64,000 bases of DNA from Bacteroides fragilis NCTC 9343 (lineage in GTDB: Bacteria > Bacteroidota > Bacteroidia > Bacteroidales > Bacteroidaceae), in contig NC_003228.3 of NCBI RefSeq assembly GCF_000025985.1, positions 620,001-684,000 of the forward strand. The letters are read 5' to 3'. Under the pieces are notes generated by a model. It ran no database searches. It was given only the letters and a program-made list of their open reading frames with translations, and had not been told where the DNA came from. Position 1 is the first letter of the stretch. The number at the start of each line of letters is the position of its first letter. Positions 35,682 through 44,318 of this stretch are shown piece by piece. The position numbers and the translations under genes were made by a program.

Positions 35682-38069
35682 TTAGAATCGGCATCTTATG
35701 TCTACCCCGAAGTGTACCGGACGTCCTTTCTGCATAAATCCGTTGCCCATTGATTCGAAGTAGAAAGTAGCATACTTCTTATCCAGCGCATTGCGAACCC
35801 AGAAGTCGATTTGCCCGTTCCCCTTCGCCAGGCTGACACGGCCGTTCAGCGTTCCGTAGAATGACTGGCTTACATCGTTTTGCTCTGTCCAGTAGATGCG
35901 TCCGGCACCATTATAATTCACGTTCACCTGTACATGGTCCAGCCAGTGGCGGGGAGCAATGCGGAAGATGTATTGCCCACCCACGTTGAGAGTATGTTTC
36001 GGTACGAAAGGTACATAATTGCCGTCATAGCTGATTTCATTTTGTCCCCGGTCGATGGTTTTATAATCGGTGAACGTGGCATACGTATATCCGTAGCTTG
36101 CGTTCATGCTGAGAGCATCGGTCAGGTTAGCACGCAGTGCCGCTTCAGCCCCATAGCTCCGGCTTTTGCCGGCATTGACCGTAATACGCCCCAATCCGCT
36201 TTTGGCAAACTGGGCGATTTGCTGATCACGCGTATCCATCAGGAAGGCGGCAAGATCCATCCATAGCTTACCTTCCCACAGAGTGAGGTGACTGCCCACT
36301 TCGTAATTCCAGGAATATTCGGGCTTGTAGATGGTCGATGCTTTCGGATCCGCATTCTCACCCGCATCCGGAATATTCGACAAGATGCGGTCCGCGATGG
36401 CCTGTGGCATGCCTTGAGTCACGAGGCGGTCGAAGATCTGTTTCGTGCCTGCCTTGATCTGTCCCTGCATGTCGTTTTGCATATTACCCTGTATCAGATC
36501 CGAGAACATCTGTATATTGTATCCTCCCGAACGGTATCCGCGTGATACGGTGGCATATACGTTGTTACCCTTCTTCCATTCGTATTGCAGGGCGAACTTG
36601 GGTAATAGCTGCAGATAGTCGTTGCTGAACTTGCCGTTCAGGCGTGGTGAACTGGTCTGTTCCAGGCGAACAGGCATGAAAGGGCTTGTCATGTTGAACT
36701 GATAGTCAATGGTACTGCCCGAGTTGTATTTCATCCAGTTCTTTTCGTAGTCCAGACGCAGTCCTACGGTAGCCGAAAGCCCTTCTATCAGCAAGTCACG
36801 GAAGGTGGACTGATGATAGACTGCTCCACTGAGGATCGGTGTGTGGAAGCGTCCGTCCACCAACAACGTAGGGTTCGTGATGTTCAGGTTCATTTTCATT
36901 CCCATCGCCGAGAGATCGGGGAAGTGACTGTTGATGCCTTTCTCCAGCATTTCTGTCACCCCGTCTTCCTTGAATGTAACCGGTCCGTTGGTGGTGAGCC
37001 ACTGATAGAACCCGAAGGCACCTGTGGTCCATTCCCAGCGTCGTCCGGATTTCGATTTGAGGACGATTTCTTCGGAGATCGTGGTCAGCTTCTGCTTCTG
37101 TTCCAGCACATAGATATTGGCAGGAGAGAAGTCTTGATCGATAAACATACGGTCACGCAAGTGTTGCAGTCCCGTTACCGAACTCAGTGTGAAGTGGTCT
37201 CCCTGATATTCCAGATTCAACCCTGCATTCAGCAGATTGCGATAGTAACTGCTGGGATCATTGTAGGCCGGTTTCAGGTAGGTTCCCGTGTGCTTGTCAT
37301 AAGCTCCGTAAGCATATCCTCCCTGATCGCTGTACTCATAGCTGACGTTCAAGTCCAACTTCATGTTCTCGCTGGGCAGGTAGATGCCTCGGAACCGTCC
37401 TCCGGCAGCCTGGCTTTTGTCTATCTTTTTGTTAAGGTAGGTATTCTTGAAAAAACCTCCTCCGTATTCATAAAATGCTCCGGTGGAGAAGGCAAACTGA
37501 TTCGACATGCGGTGATAGTGAGTCACGGAAGCATTGTAATTATCGTAAGTTCCGGCACTCAGTCGAAGGTCGGTGCCTTGATAACTGAAAGGCGATTTGG
37601 TGTGTACCTTGATCAGTCCTCCCATGGTGTTGCGTCCATAGAGGGTTCCCTGCGGACCGCGCAACACGTCGATGCGCTCAATGTCGGCATAGTTGAAGTC
37701 GAAAGCTGATTTGTCGATGTAAGGGACATTGTCTACGTACAAACCTACTGACGGTGTATTGATGCGTGAACCGATCCCACGGATGTAGATGGCGGAAGTC
37801 AGTTTCGAGCCATAGTCGGGGATGAAGATATTCGGAACAAGTGCCGTCAGGCTCTTGATGGAGTTCACCTGATTGGCCTGCATATCCTGTTGTGAGAGCA
37901 TGGTTACCGCGGTTGGCTGTTCGCGTAGTTTGCGGTTTTCTTTCGGAGCTGCGATGACTACAATCTCTTCCACATCTATCACTTTCAGTGTGTCTTTCGG
38001 AAGCTCTTCAGCCCATGTGCCACCGGCAGAAAAGAGGGCAAGGGCAATAAGAATACTGTTTTTCTTCAT
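35682..38069 (-). CDS. TonB-dependent outer-membrane receptor (non-SusC type)
   Basis: A 795-residue receptor from the ATG that starts a signal peptide (KKNSILIALALFSAGGTWAEE). An in-frame upstream extension to 38111 is unlikely. A TonB-box-like VEEIVVIA (about residues 32-39) is followed by a plug with YIRGIGSRINTPSVGLYVDNV and DVLRGPQGTLYGRNTMGG, then the barrel ending DIRCRF. It lacks the SusC N-terminal regulatory domain and a SusD partner, so it more likely takes up a siderophore, cofactor or metal complex; the ligand cannot be assigned. No riboswitch is seen upstream. The regulator gene lies 110 bp upstream on the same strand. Confidence 0.93.
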   Translation of the reverse strand: MKKNSILIALALFSAGGTWAEELPKDTLKVIDVEEIVVIAAPKENRKLREQPTAVTMLSQQDMQANQVNSIKSLTALVPNIFIPDYGSKLTSAIYIRGIGSRINTPSVGLYVDNVPYIDKSAFDFNYADIERIDVLRGPQGTLYGRNTMGGLIKVHTKSPFSYQGTDLRLSAGTYDNYNASVTHYHRMSNQFAFSTGAFYEYGGGFFKNTYLNKKIDKSQAAGGRFRGIYLPSENMKLDLNVSYEYSDQGGYAYGAYDKHTGTYLKPAYNDPSSYYRNLLNAGLNLEYQGDHFTLSSVTGLQHLRDRMFIDQDFSPANIYVLEQKQKLTTISEEIVLKSKSGRRWEWTTGAFGFYQWLTTNGPVTFKEDGVTEMLEKGINSHFPDLSAMGMKMNLNITNPTLLVDGRFHTPILSGAVYHQSTFRDLLIEGLSATVGLRLDYEKNWMKYNSGSTIDYQFNMTSPFMPVRLEQTSSPRLNGKFSNDYLQLLPKFALQYEWKKGNNVYATVSRGYRSGGYNIQMFSDLIQGNMQNDMQGQIKAGTKQIFDRLVTQGMPQAIADRILSNIPDAGENADPKASTIYKPEYSWNYEVGSHLTLWEGKLWMDLAAFLMDTRDQQIAQFAKSGLGRITVNAGKSRSYGAEAALRANLTDALSMNASYGYTYATFTDYKTIDRGQNEISYDGNYVPFVPKHTLNVGGQYIFRIAPRHWLDHVQVNVNYNGAGRIYWTEQNDVSQSFYGTLNGRVSLAKGNGQIDFWVRNALDKKYATFYFESMGNGFMQKGRPVHFGVDIRCRF

Positions 38070-38179
38070 GTGCTGTATCTTTTCATTGATTCGTTTGCAA
38101 AGATGCAGCAAAAAATGTTAAACGGCAATCCTCATTTATTAGGATATATGCTTTCACCATGGATTCACCACATAGTTCG

Positions 38180-38779
38180 CTATATGCGGTCTGCCTCCAC
38201 ATACCCGTTCATCACCGCATAGATGGTTAGGCCCGAAACCGATTTGATGCCCAGCTTTTCGGTAATGTTCTTCCGATGCGTGATTACGGTGGTCAGGCCG
38301 ATATTCAGTTTGTCCGCGATCTCTTTGTTGATCAGTCCTTTGGTGATCAGGACCAGAACCTCGATTTCGCGTGCCGAGAGTTCGTGTCCGGTGGTCGGCG
38401 GGGTAGGAGGCATGTCCTTTACCGGATAGCCGTCATGGTGTGCATGCTGGTGGAGCTTTAGGATGTCTTTCACCAACTGTTCCTCTGCCTGATAGATGTT
38501 GAGTATGGGGACGCCGGAGAGTTGGAACTGGTGGCTGTCTCCCGCCAACACGATGGTTTTCCGCTTTCGGGGGAGGAAGAAAGCGTTGTGCTCCACATAA
38601 ATCTGTGCCGAGATGAAGTAGTGGGCATACATGTCCGGGGTGTCATCTGTCAGTTCGCCGAAGCTATGGAACGTGCGGATGACTGCCATGGGGATCATTC
38701 TCTCCAGGATTGTTTTCAGTCCCAGGCTGGTGAGGGTGTTCGCCTCTACGATAGCTATTTCTGGTTGGTGATTCATCAT
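38180..38779 (-). CDS. LuxR-type transcription factor with degenerate receiver domain
   Basis: A 199-residue protein. The C-terminal LuxR/NarL helix-turn-helix is clear (LSAREIEVLVLITKGLINKE onwards, about residues 135-195). The N-terminal part follows receiver topology (IAIVEANTLTSLGLKTIL) but the acidic pair reads Glu-Ala and the expected phospho-acceptor Asp strand reads YFISAQIY, so it probably is not phosphorylated in the usual way. No kinase gene is adjacent. It is 4 bp downstream of the FAD dehydrogenase gene and upstream of the TonB receptor on the same strand. Confidence 0.88.
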   Translation of the reverse strand: MMNHQPEIAIVEANTLTSLGLKTILERMIPMAVIRTFHSFGELTDDTPDMYAHYFISAQIYVEHNAFFLPRKRKTIVLAGDSHQFQLSGVPILNIYQAEEQLVKDILKLHQHAHHDGYPVKDMPPTPPTTGHELSAREIEVLVLITKGLINKEIADKLNIGLTTVITHRKNITEKLGIKSVSGLTIYAVMNGYVEADRI

Positions 38780-38783
38780 AAGT

Positions 38784-40373
38784 CTATGGATTCATAAATT
38801 GTGCTACTGCTTCTGCGCATCGTTCTCCATCGATTCCCGCCGAGACGATGCCGCCCGCATAACCGGCTCCTTCGCCACAGGGGAAGAGACCGCGTAAGGT
38901 GATGTGTTGCAGGGTATCCTTGTCTCGTACGATGCGGACCGGAGAAGAGGTACGGGTCTCTACCCCTATCATTACGGCTTCGTTGGTCAGGAAACCGTGG
39001 CTGCTGCGCCCGAACTGTTGGAAGCCTTGTGACAGTCGTCCGGCAATGAATTCCGGCATCCAGAAATGCAAGGGAGAGGATATCAATCCGGGGCTGTACG
39101 AAGACTCCGGCAAGTCGTAACTCAGTTTCTTGCGTGTAAAGTCCACCATGCGTTGTGCGGGTGCCGTTTGGCGTCTGCCTCCTTGCAACCAACACTGGCG
39201 TTCCAACTCTTCCTGGAAGTGCAGCACAGCCAGTTCGGGGAAGGTTTCTTCTGCTTCATTGTTTACCGTTAACCGTTTATCGTTGATGATGTCTTCCGGT
39301 TGTATCTCCACTACCATTCCCGAGTTACTCCACCGGGATCCGCGATTGGATGGCGACATTCCGTTGACTACCACCTGTTCGGGACCGCTGGCCGCCGGTA
39401 CGATGAATCCCCCAGGACACATGCAGAAACTGTATACTCCGCGGCCGTCCACTTGTGTGACGAAACTGTATTCGGCAGCCGGCAGGTATTTACCTCTTCC
39501 GCTCCGGTTGTGGTATTGTATTTGGTCTATCAATCCTGCAGGATGTTCCAGACGCACTCCGACGGCTATTCCTTTGGCTTCGATAGTCACGTTGTTGGCG
39601 GCCAGCCAGCGATATACATCTCTTGCCGAATGACCTGTTGCCAGGATGACCGGACCGAGGAATGTTTCGCCCGTATTCGTCTCTATTCCTTTCACTTCTC
39701 CCTGTTCGATGATCAATGCATCCATCCGTGTCTTGAAGTGTACCTCGCCTCCACATTCAATAATCGTATTGCGCATATTCTCTATCACCCGTGGCAGCTT
39801 GTCCGTGCCGATATGCGGATGGGCATCTACCAGAATGGCCGTAGAAGCACCATGTTGGCAGAATACATTGAGTATCTTGTCCACATTCCCGCGCTTCTTG
39901 CTTCGGGTATACAGCTTTCCGTCCGAGTATGCACCGGCTCCTCCTTCACCGAAACTGTAGTTCGATTCTGGGTCTACCCGATGCTCTCGGCTGATCTGTG
40001 CCAGGTCTTTCTTACGTTCGCGCACATCCTTACCACGCTCCACGACGACAGGACGCAGCCCCAGTTCTATCAGCCGTAATGCGGCAAACAGTCCTCCGGG
40101 GCCTGCACCTACCACAATAACCTGCGGTTTTCCTTCCACATTATTATATATAGTATGTTCGTACTCATCGTCCTTAGGCATTTCGTTCAGGTATACCCGA
40201 ACTTTGAGATTGACGTAGATCGTGCGTTGGCGGGCATCAATACTCCGTTTCAGTGTACGCAGGGCGGTAATATCGCGCTGATTCAGTCCTTTCTCCTGTG
40301 AAAGGTATGCTTTGAGTTGTTGCTCGCTGGCGGCAATTTCGGGGAGGATGCGGAGTTGGTATTCTTGTATCAT
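38784..40373 (-). CDS. FAD-dependent dehydrogenase (COG2509-type)
   Basis: A 529-residue flavoprotein. An N-terminal extension of about 85 residues precedes the dinucleotide-binding VIVVGAGPGGLFAALRL and the FAD motif VVVERGKDVRER; further blocks include NYSFGEGGAGAYSDGKLYT, TGHSARDVYRWL and a C-terminal PCGEGAGYAGGIVSAGIDG. This matches the widespread uncharacterised FAD-dependent dehydrogenases of Bacteroidota and Firmicutes. The substrate is unknown. Its start codon abuts the right-hand inverted repeat of the GxxExxY element. Confidence 0.9.
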   Translation of the reverse strand: MIQEYQLRILPEIAASEQQLKAYLSQEKGLNQRDITALRTLKRSIDARQRTIYVNLKVRVYLNEMPKDDEYEHTIYNNVEGKPQVIVVGAGPGGLFAALRLIELGLRPVVVERGKDVRERKKDLAQISREHRVDPESNYSFGEGGAGAYSDGKLYTRSKKRGNVDKILNVFCQHGASTAILVDAHPHIGTDKLPRVIENMRNTIIECGGEVHFKTRMDALIIEQGEVKGIETNTGETFLGPVILATGHSARDVYRWLAANNVTIEAKGIAVGVRLEHPAGLIDQIQYHNRSGRGKYLPAAEYSFVTQVDGRGVYSFCMCPGGFIVPAASGPEQVVVNGMSPSNRGSRWSNSGMVVEIQPEDIINDKRLTVNNEAEETFPELAVLHFQEELERQCWLQGGRRQTAPAQRMVDFTRKKLSYDLPESSYSPGLISSPLHFWMPEFIAGRLSQGFQQFGRSSHGFLTNEAVMIGVETRTSSPVRIVRDKDTLQHITLRGLFPCGEGAGYAGGIVSAGIDGERCAEAVAQFMNP

Positions 40374-40377
40374 GGTT

Positions 40378-40841
40378 TACCACAGAGTGACACAGAGTTT
40401 CACTGAGTCTTTTTTAATTAAACAATATATCTTCTGATGCCTTCTTTGAGGCTTCTTACATTAAAATTGATAAGCAGGCCATATTTGATTCCTGATAGTT
40501 TTAAATAGGTTATTAGCTGTGCGGTGTGAACGGGATGTAATTCTTCTACAGCTTTTATCTCTATTATAACAGCATTGTTGACTACAATATCCAATCTGTA
40601 ACCTGCATCTACTTTAATGTTTTTATATACTACGGGTAGTGCTTTCTGTTTTTCTACGTTTAATCCACATTGAATTAATTCGTAGCATAAGCATTCTTCA
40701 TAAGCACTTTCTAGTAATCCGGGTCCTAAAACAGTATGTACTTCATAAGCTTTCTTTAGTATCAGTCCTGTTAATTCATTTATCTCCATGTTTTAATGTT
40801 TAATGGTAAGAACTCTGTGTGACTCCGTGTTCTCTGTGGTG
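40378..40841. mobile_element. 464-bp GxxExxY element bounded by inverted CCACAGAG repeats
   Basis: Right end (from 40378) reads ACCACAGAGTGACACAGAGT; the left end (to 40841), reverse-complemented, reads ACCACAGAGAACACGGAGTC with a following ACACAGAGTT. They enclose one gene, the GxxExxY nuclease-fold protein. The element fills the whole gap between the FAD dehydrogenase start (40373) and the radA stop (40845). The ends resemble the arms of the solo hairpin at 48093-48185. Mobility is inferred, not shown. Confidence 0.5.
40418..40789 (-). CDS. GxxExxY protein (PD-(D/E)xK nuclease-fold family)
   Basis: A 123-residue protein with the family motif GLLESAY (about residues 24-30, within GPGLLESAYEE) and a nuclease-like core GYRLDIVVNN ... 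IIEIKAV (D then ExK, about residues 63-80). The family is assigned to the PD-(D/E)xK superfamily; its activity is unknown. The gene is bounded on both sides by inverted CCACAGAG repeats within 30-40 bp of its ends. It interrupts an otherwise tight minus-strand gene run (radA to FAD dehydrogenase) and is more AT-rich than its neighbours, a sign of transfer. Confidence 0.9.
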   Translation of the reverse strand: MEINELTGLILKKAYEVHTVLGPGLLESAYEECLCYELIQCGLNVEKQKALPVVYKNIKVDAGYRLDIVVNNAVIIEIKAVEELHPVHTAQLITYLKLSGIKYGLLINFNVRSLKEGIRRYIV

Positions 40842-40844
40842 AAC

Positions 40845-42212
40845 TCACCCGAAGAGCGTCCGGAATGCTTCTTCCACCTTTCTTACCGGCACCAGTTCTA
40901 TCCTCAGCTTCTTTGTATCGATGCCCTGCATGTTGTATTTAGGTAGGATGAACCGTTTGAACCCGAGCTTCTCAGCTTCACCGATACGTTGTTCGATCCG
41001 GTTTACCGGACGGATTTCACCGGATAATCCGATTTCTCCGGCCATGCAAACCTCAGGTTCGATGGCAGCATCCATATTGGATGAAAGGATGGCACTGATA
41101 ACAGCCAGGTCGATGGCAGGGTCGTTAACCTTCAGTCCTCCGGCAATATTTAGAAAGACATCTTTTTGTGCCAGCTTAAATCCGACACGTTTCTCTAATA
41201 CGGCCAGCAGCATGTTCATGCGGCGAATATCGAATCCCGTTGCCGAACGTTGCGGATTGCCGTAAACCGCAGAGCTGACAAGTGCTTGCGTCTCTATCAG
41301 GAAGGGTCTTACCCCTTCGATGGCAGATGCGATGGCTACCCCGCTCATGCCTTCGTGGTCCTGCGACAGTAACAATTCCGAAGGGTTGCTGACTTGGCGA
41401 AGCCCGTCTTGACGCATCTCATAGATGCCCAATTCAGCGGTACTTCCAAAGCGGTTCTTGATGCTGCGCAGAATACGGTACATATAATGCTGGTCTCCCT
41501 CGAATTGGAGTACGGTGTCTACGATGTGCTCTAGAACCTTCGGTCCGGCAATGCTGCCTTCTTTGTTGATATGCCCGATCAGCAACACCGGGGTATGCGT
41601 CTCTTTGGCAAAACGGAGGATGGATGCCGAGCACTCCCGGACTTGCGCGATGCTTCCCGGTGACGATTCGATGCTTTCGGTCGATATCGTCTGTATGGAG
41701 TCGATGATTACTAGGTCCGGACGTGTATTTTTGATATGTACATAGATCTGTTCCAACGATGTTTCGCAGACAATCAGGCAGTCGCTCGAAGTTCGGGTTA
41801 ACCGGTCGGCACGAAGTTTCAGTTGCCTTGCGCTCTCTTCTCCCGAGATGTAGAGTATCCTCCGCTCAGGCATGTGGAGCACGGTTTGGAGCACCAGTGT
41901 GGACTTCCCGATGCCGGGTTCGCCACCGATCAGTACCAGCGATCCGGGTACCAGCCCGCCTCCCAGCACCCGGTTCAGCTCCTCGTCGTGCATGTCGATG
42001 CGGGGTTCTTCATCTGCTTCGATCTCGCTCAGGGTGACGGGTTTGGCTTTGGGCGATTCGATGCCAGATACCGGACGTTTATTCGGAACTTCCTTGCGAA
42101 CAATCTCTTCTACATAGGTATTCCATTCGCCACACGAAGGACATTTGCCCACCCATTTGGGTGATTCCTGTCCGCAGTTACTGCATACATAAACGGTTTT
42201 CTCTTTTGCCAT
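40845..42212 (-). CDS. radA: RadA, DNA repair and recombination ATPase
   Basis: A 455-residue RadA/Sms protein. It has an N-terminal zinc finger (CSNCGQESPKWVGKCPSCGEW, residues about 10-30), Walker A GGEPGIGKSTL (about 91-101), the RadA-specific KNRFG motif (about 253), and a C-terminal Lon-protease-like domain. It works as a branch-migration helicase in homologous recombination. Length is typical. It has the best promoter of the window directly upstream. Confidence 0.97.
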   Translation of the reverse strand: MAKEKTVYVCSNCGQESPKWVGKCPSCGEWNTYVEEIVRKEVPNKRPVSGIESPKAKPVTLSEIEADEEPRIDMHDEELNRVLGGGLVPGSLVLIGGEPGIGKSTLVLQTVLHMPERRILYISGEESARQLKLRADRLTRTSSDCLIVCETSLEQIYVHIKNTRPDLVIIDSIQTISTESIESSPGSIAQVRECSASILRFAKETHTPVLLIGHINKEGSIAGPKVLEHIVDTVLQFEGDQHYMYRILRSIKNRFGSTAELGIYEMRQDGLRQVSNPSELLLSQDHEGMSGVAIASAIEGVRPFLIETQALVSSAVYGNPQRSATGFDIRRMNMLLAVLEKRVGFKLAQKDVFLNIAGGLKVNDPAIDLAVISAILSSNMDAAIEPEVCMAGEIGLSGEIRPVNRIEQRIGEAEKLGFKRFILPKYNMQGIDTKKLRIELVPVRKVEEAFRTLFG

Positions 42213-42234
42213 TGATCTCTTGATAAATAGGTCT

Positions 42235-42266
42235 CAAAGTTACGCATTTCGTCTTTTTCTGCCAAA
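42235..42266 (-). promoter_or_regulatory. Full Bacteroides-type promoter of radA
   Basis: On the minus strand TTTG (42263-42266), 20 bp, then TAACTTTG (42235-42242). Both boxes match the consensus with ideal spacing, 23 bp before the radA start codon. Confidence 0.75.
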
Positions 42267-42506
42267 CAGAATATAGCTTTTGACTCCTGAACCCCGTGAA
42301 GTCGTTTTTCTTTTTGCTAAAGCCTCTGACCGATTGTCAGTGAAATGGATGGATTACTGACTCTATGGAGCGTATCATGCGGTTTCGCTGACAAGCTCTG
42401 TGTAGAAAGACAGTGATCCGGAAATGGAATCCGGATAAATACTCCCGGATAACTGCATATCCGTCACTTCTGTTATCGGTTTATTGGGGTTTGGATCTCC
42501 GGATTA

Positions 42507-42594
42507 TTAACTTCGTGCCGATAAACTGTTAACTTCATCGGAATACGATGTTAACTTCCTGCAAATAGAGTGTTAACTTCCTGTAGACAGAGGC
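42507..42594. repeat. Four tandem 22-bp units each starting TTAACTTC
   Basis: TTAACTTC occurs at 42507, 42529, 42551 and 42573, exactly 22 bp apart. The last three are preceded by TG or G (TGTTAACTTC, TGTTAACTTCC type). The 14-bp spacers vary in sequence. Regular helical phasing (about two turns) suggests binding of a protein along one DNA face. Confidence 0.75.
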
Positions 42595-42869
42595 TTCGTT
42601 TCTTGAAAGGAGAGCCTTGCCTTAAAGGATTTTCCGGTATCTTTCCGTCTGCTTTGTCCCTTGGCGGATACTGCCGTGAGATGGCATAAAGAATCTGTTT
42701 TTGCTTCCGGGCGTTGTCGGAGATAGTACGAAGAGGTATTGCTTTGACTTTTGGCGAGAAATTCTGAATATACCTGTCAAACTGATAATTGCCCGAATGG
42801 CGTGGATGCGTTTTTTTCGTACTCCGTCGGCATCTGTTCGGAAAAACGGATTCTGAGGCCTCCTGAATA

Positions 42870-43919
42870 TCATTTTGACAAATCGATACTAATCTCTCCT
42901 GCCATCGACTCGTTCATCCTCCGGCGTACTTCGTCCGGCGAATATCCGTGTCCTAACAGAAACATCAGTTTTGTTACGGCCGATTCGGTAGTACTGTCGT
43001 GTCCACTGACGATGCCCGCCTTCAGCAGATGATATCCCGTTTCGTAACGTTCCATCTCTACAGTACCGGCGCTACATTGGGTTACGTTGACAATGACAAC
43101 ACCTCGTTCGCTGGCATCACGAAGCCTCCGCAGAAACCACTCCTTGCGGGAAGCGTTGCCCGAACCATACGTTTCGAGTACCACTGCCTTCAATCCTTCG
43201 ATGGCGAGTGTAGCGGCTACGACATTCTCTTGTATGCCCGGAAAGAGTTTGAGGATAGCTATATTGGTGTCCAGCAGATAGTGAGGATGCAGTTCGCGTT
43301 TCTCCCCTTCAATGTGAATCTGCACATTGTTATATTTAATATGTATCCCTGCTTCTGCCAGTACCGGATAATTGAACGAACGGAAGGCGTTGAAATTTTC
43401 CGCACTCATTTTGGTCGTACGATTGCCACGCATTAACCGGTTTTCGAAAAATATACATACTTCAGGAACCATGGGATTACCGCTTCTGTCGCGTGCCGAT
43501 GCTATTTCGATGCTGGTCATCAGATTCTCCTTGCCATCGGTACGAAGCACTCCTATGGGCAGTTGTGAACCTGTCAGGATAACCGGTTTGTCGAGTCCTT
43601 CGAGCATGAAGCTGAGGGCTGAAGCGGTGAAGGCCATCGTATCCGTACCATGCAGGATGACAAAGCCGGTGTACTGGTGGTAGTGTTCACTGATGACGTG
43701 TACCAGTTTCCTCCAGGCTTCCGGTTCCATGTCCGAAGAGTCCATAGGCGGATCGAATTGGTAAGAGTCTATCGGGAAGGTAAACTTCTGAAGTTCGGGT
43801 ACATGCTTCTGCAATTGCTCGAAATTGAAGTTTTCGAGTGCTCCGGTTTCAGGGTTTTCTATCATACCGATGGTTCCGCCCGTGTATATTAACAATATGG
43901 AAGTATCTGATGGGTTCAT
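42870..43919 (-). CDS. ansA: Type I (cytoplasmic) L-asparaginase
   Basis: A 349-residue enzyme hydrolysing asparagine to aspartate and ammonia. The first active-site threonine is in LLIYTGGTIGM (about residues 8-18) and the second in ILHGTDTMAFTASAL (about 90). No signal peptide is seen, consistent with the cytoplasmic type I enzyme. The start at 43919 was chosen over an in-frame ATG at 44021 because a -7 box lies between them at 43947-43954 and the extension is not family-like. Confidence 0.93.
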   Translation of the reverse strand: MNPSDTSILLIYTGGTIGMIENPETGALENFNFEQLQKHVPELQKFTFPIDSYQFDPPMDSSDMEPEAWRKLVHVISEHYHQYTGFVILHGTDTMAFTASALSFMLEGLDKPVILTGSQLPIGVLRTDGKENLMTSIEIASARDRSGNPMVPEVCIFFENRLMRGNRTTKMSAENFNAFRSFNYPVLAEAGIHIKYNNVQIHIEGEKRELHPHYLLDTNIAILKLFPGIQENVVAATLAIEGLKAVVLETYGSGNASRKEWFLRRLRDASERGVVIVNVTQCSAGTVEMERYETGYHLLKAGIVSGHDSTTESAVTKLMFLLGHGYSPDEVRRRMNESMAGEISIDLSK

Positions 43920-43946
43920 AGTCCTTAAATGAAGAATGTATTGTTG

Positions 43947-43954
43947 CAAAGATA
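43947..43954 (-). promoter_or_regulatory. -7 box for the asparaginase gene
   Basis: TATCTTTG on the minus strand matches TAnnTTTG, 28 bp before the chosen start codon; it settles the start choice. Confidence 0.55.
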
Positions 43955-44137
43955 ATGATATATCTTGTAAATGGCAGCAAAGTGTCAAGAAAGTGATCCG
44001 CTTTATCCGGAGAAAAAGCAATGGGCACTATAAAAATGTAATTGTCCTATGTTACATTTTTACCCCTCTTTCTGGGGCTTTCTGTGCTTTTATCGCAAAA
44101 TAATCGCAAAAAGTGATAGATTGAATGAAATTATTCT

Positions 44138-44145
44138 TATTTTTG
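44138..44145 (+). promoter_or_regulatory. -7 box for the threonine leader and operon
   Basis: TATTTTTG matches TAnnTTTG. It lies 38 bp before the leader peptide ATG and 268 bp before thrA, leaving a long leader transcript. Confidence 0.55.
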
Positions 44146-44182
44146 CAACATCTTATCAAAATCGAACGTAGAAACAGAAACA

Positions 44183-44269
44183 ATGATGCAATGCTATCCA
44201 CATACAGTCACATCGATGTGTACCATGATTGGGACACAGGGGACAATGGGGATGACCCCTAGGGGTTAA
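44183..44269 (+). CDS. Putative Thr/Met-rich leader peptide of the threonine operon
   Basis: A 28-codon frame reading MMQCYPHTVTSMCTMIG then TQGTMGMTPRG and stop. Six Thr and six Met codons and one Ile codon lie in 28, far above expectation, as in attenuator leader peptides whose translation senses charged tRNA. It begins 38 bp after a -7 box and precedes thrA by 143 bp. The enzyme it would control makes precursors of Thr, Met and Ile. A palindrome ACCCCTAGGGGT covers its last codons and can also pair with upstream GGGG runs. No experimental support is available here. Confidence 0.65.
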   Translation: MMQCYPHTVTSMCTMIGTQGTMGMTPRG

Positions 44270-44301
44270 TATATAGTATGATGTGTATCTACGTGATTCA
44301 C

Positions 44302-44318
44302 GCTTACAGGAAGTAAGC
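44302..44318 (+). terminator. Candidate attenuator hairpin before thrA
   Basis: GCTTAC-AGGAA-GTAAGC stem-loop, followed after AAAACTCAA by TTTTATATTTTATT. The U-run is delayed by about 9 bases, so it is weaker than a textbook terminator. Further complementary words (ATGCCT ... AGGCAT) lie between it and thrA and could form alternatives. Confidence 0.35.

Larger units (their letters stand above)
42213..42869. other. Intergenic stretch of 657 bp between radA and the asparaginase gene
   Basis: It holds the radA promoter (42235-42266) and four 22-bp phased repeats (42507-42594). An 83-codon minus-strand frame (42622-42873) was judged not to be a gene. No other structure was recognised. Confidence 0.6.

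Noticed and set aside
36813..37709. A 298-codon plus-strand frame inside the TonB receptor gene
   Set aside because: Antisense shadow of a complete receptor; no recognisable motifs.
42622..42873. An 83-codon minus-strand frame downstream of the asparaginase gene (4-bp overlap)
   Set aside because: No family, atypical composition and no supporting signal apart from the overlap; probably chance.
43920..44021. N-terminal extension of the asparaginase
   Set aside because: A -7 promoter box lies inside it, and the family N-terminus starts at 43919.
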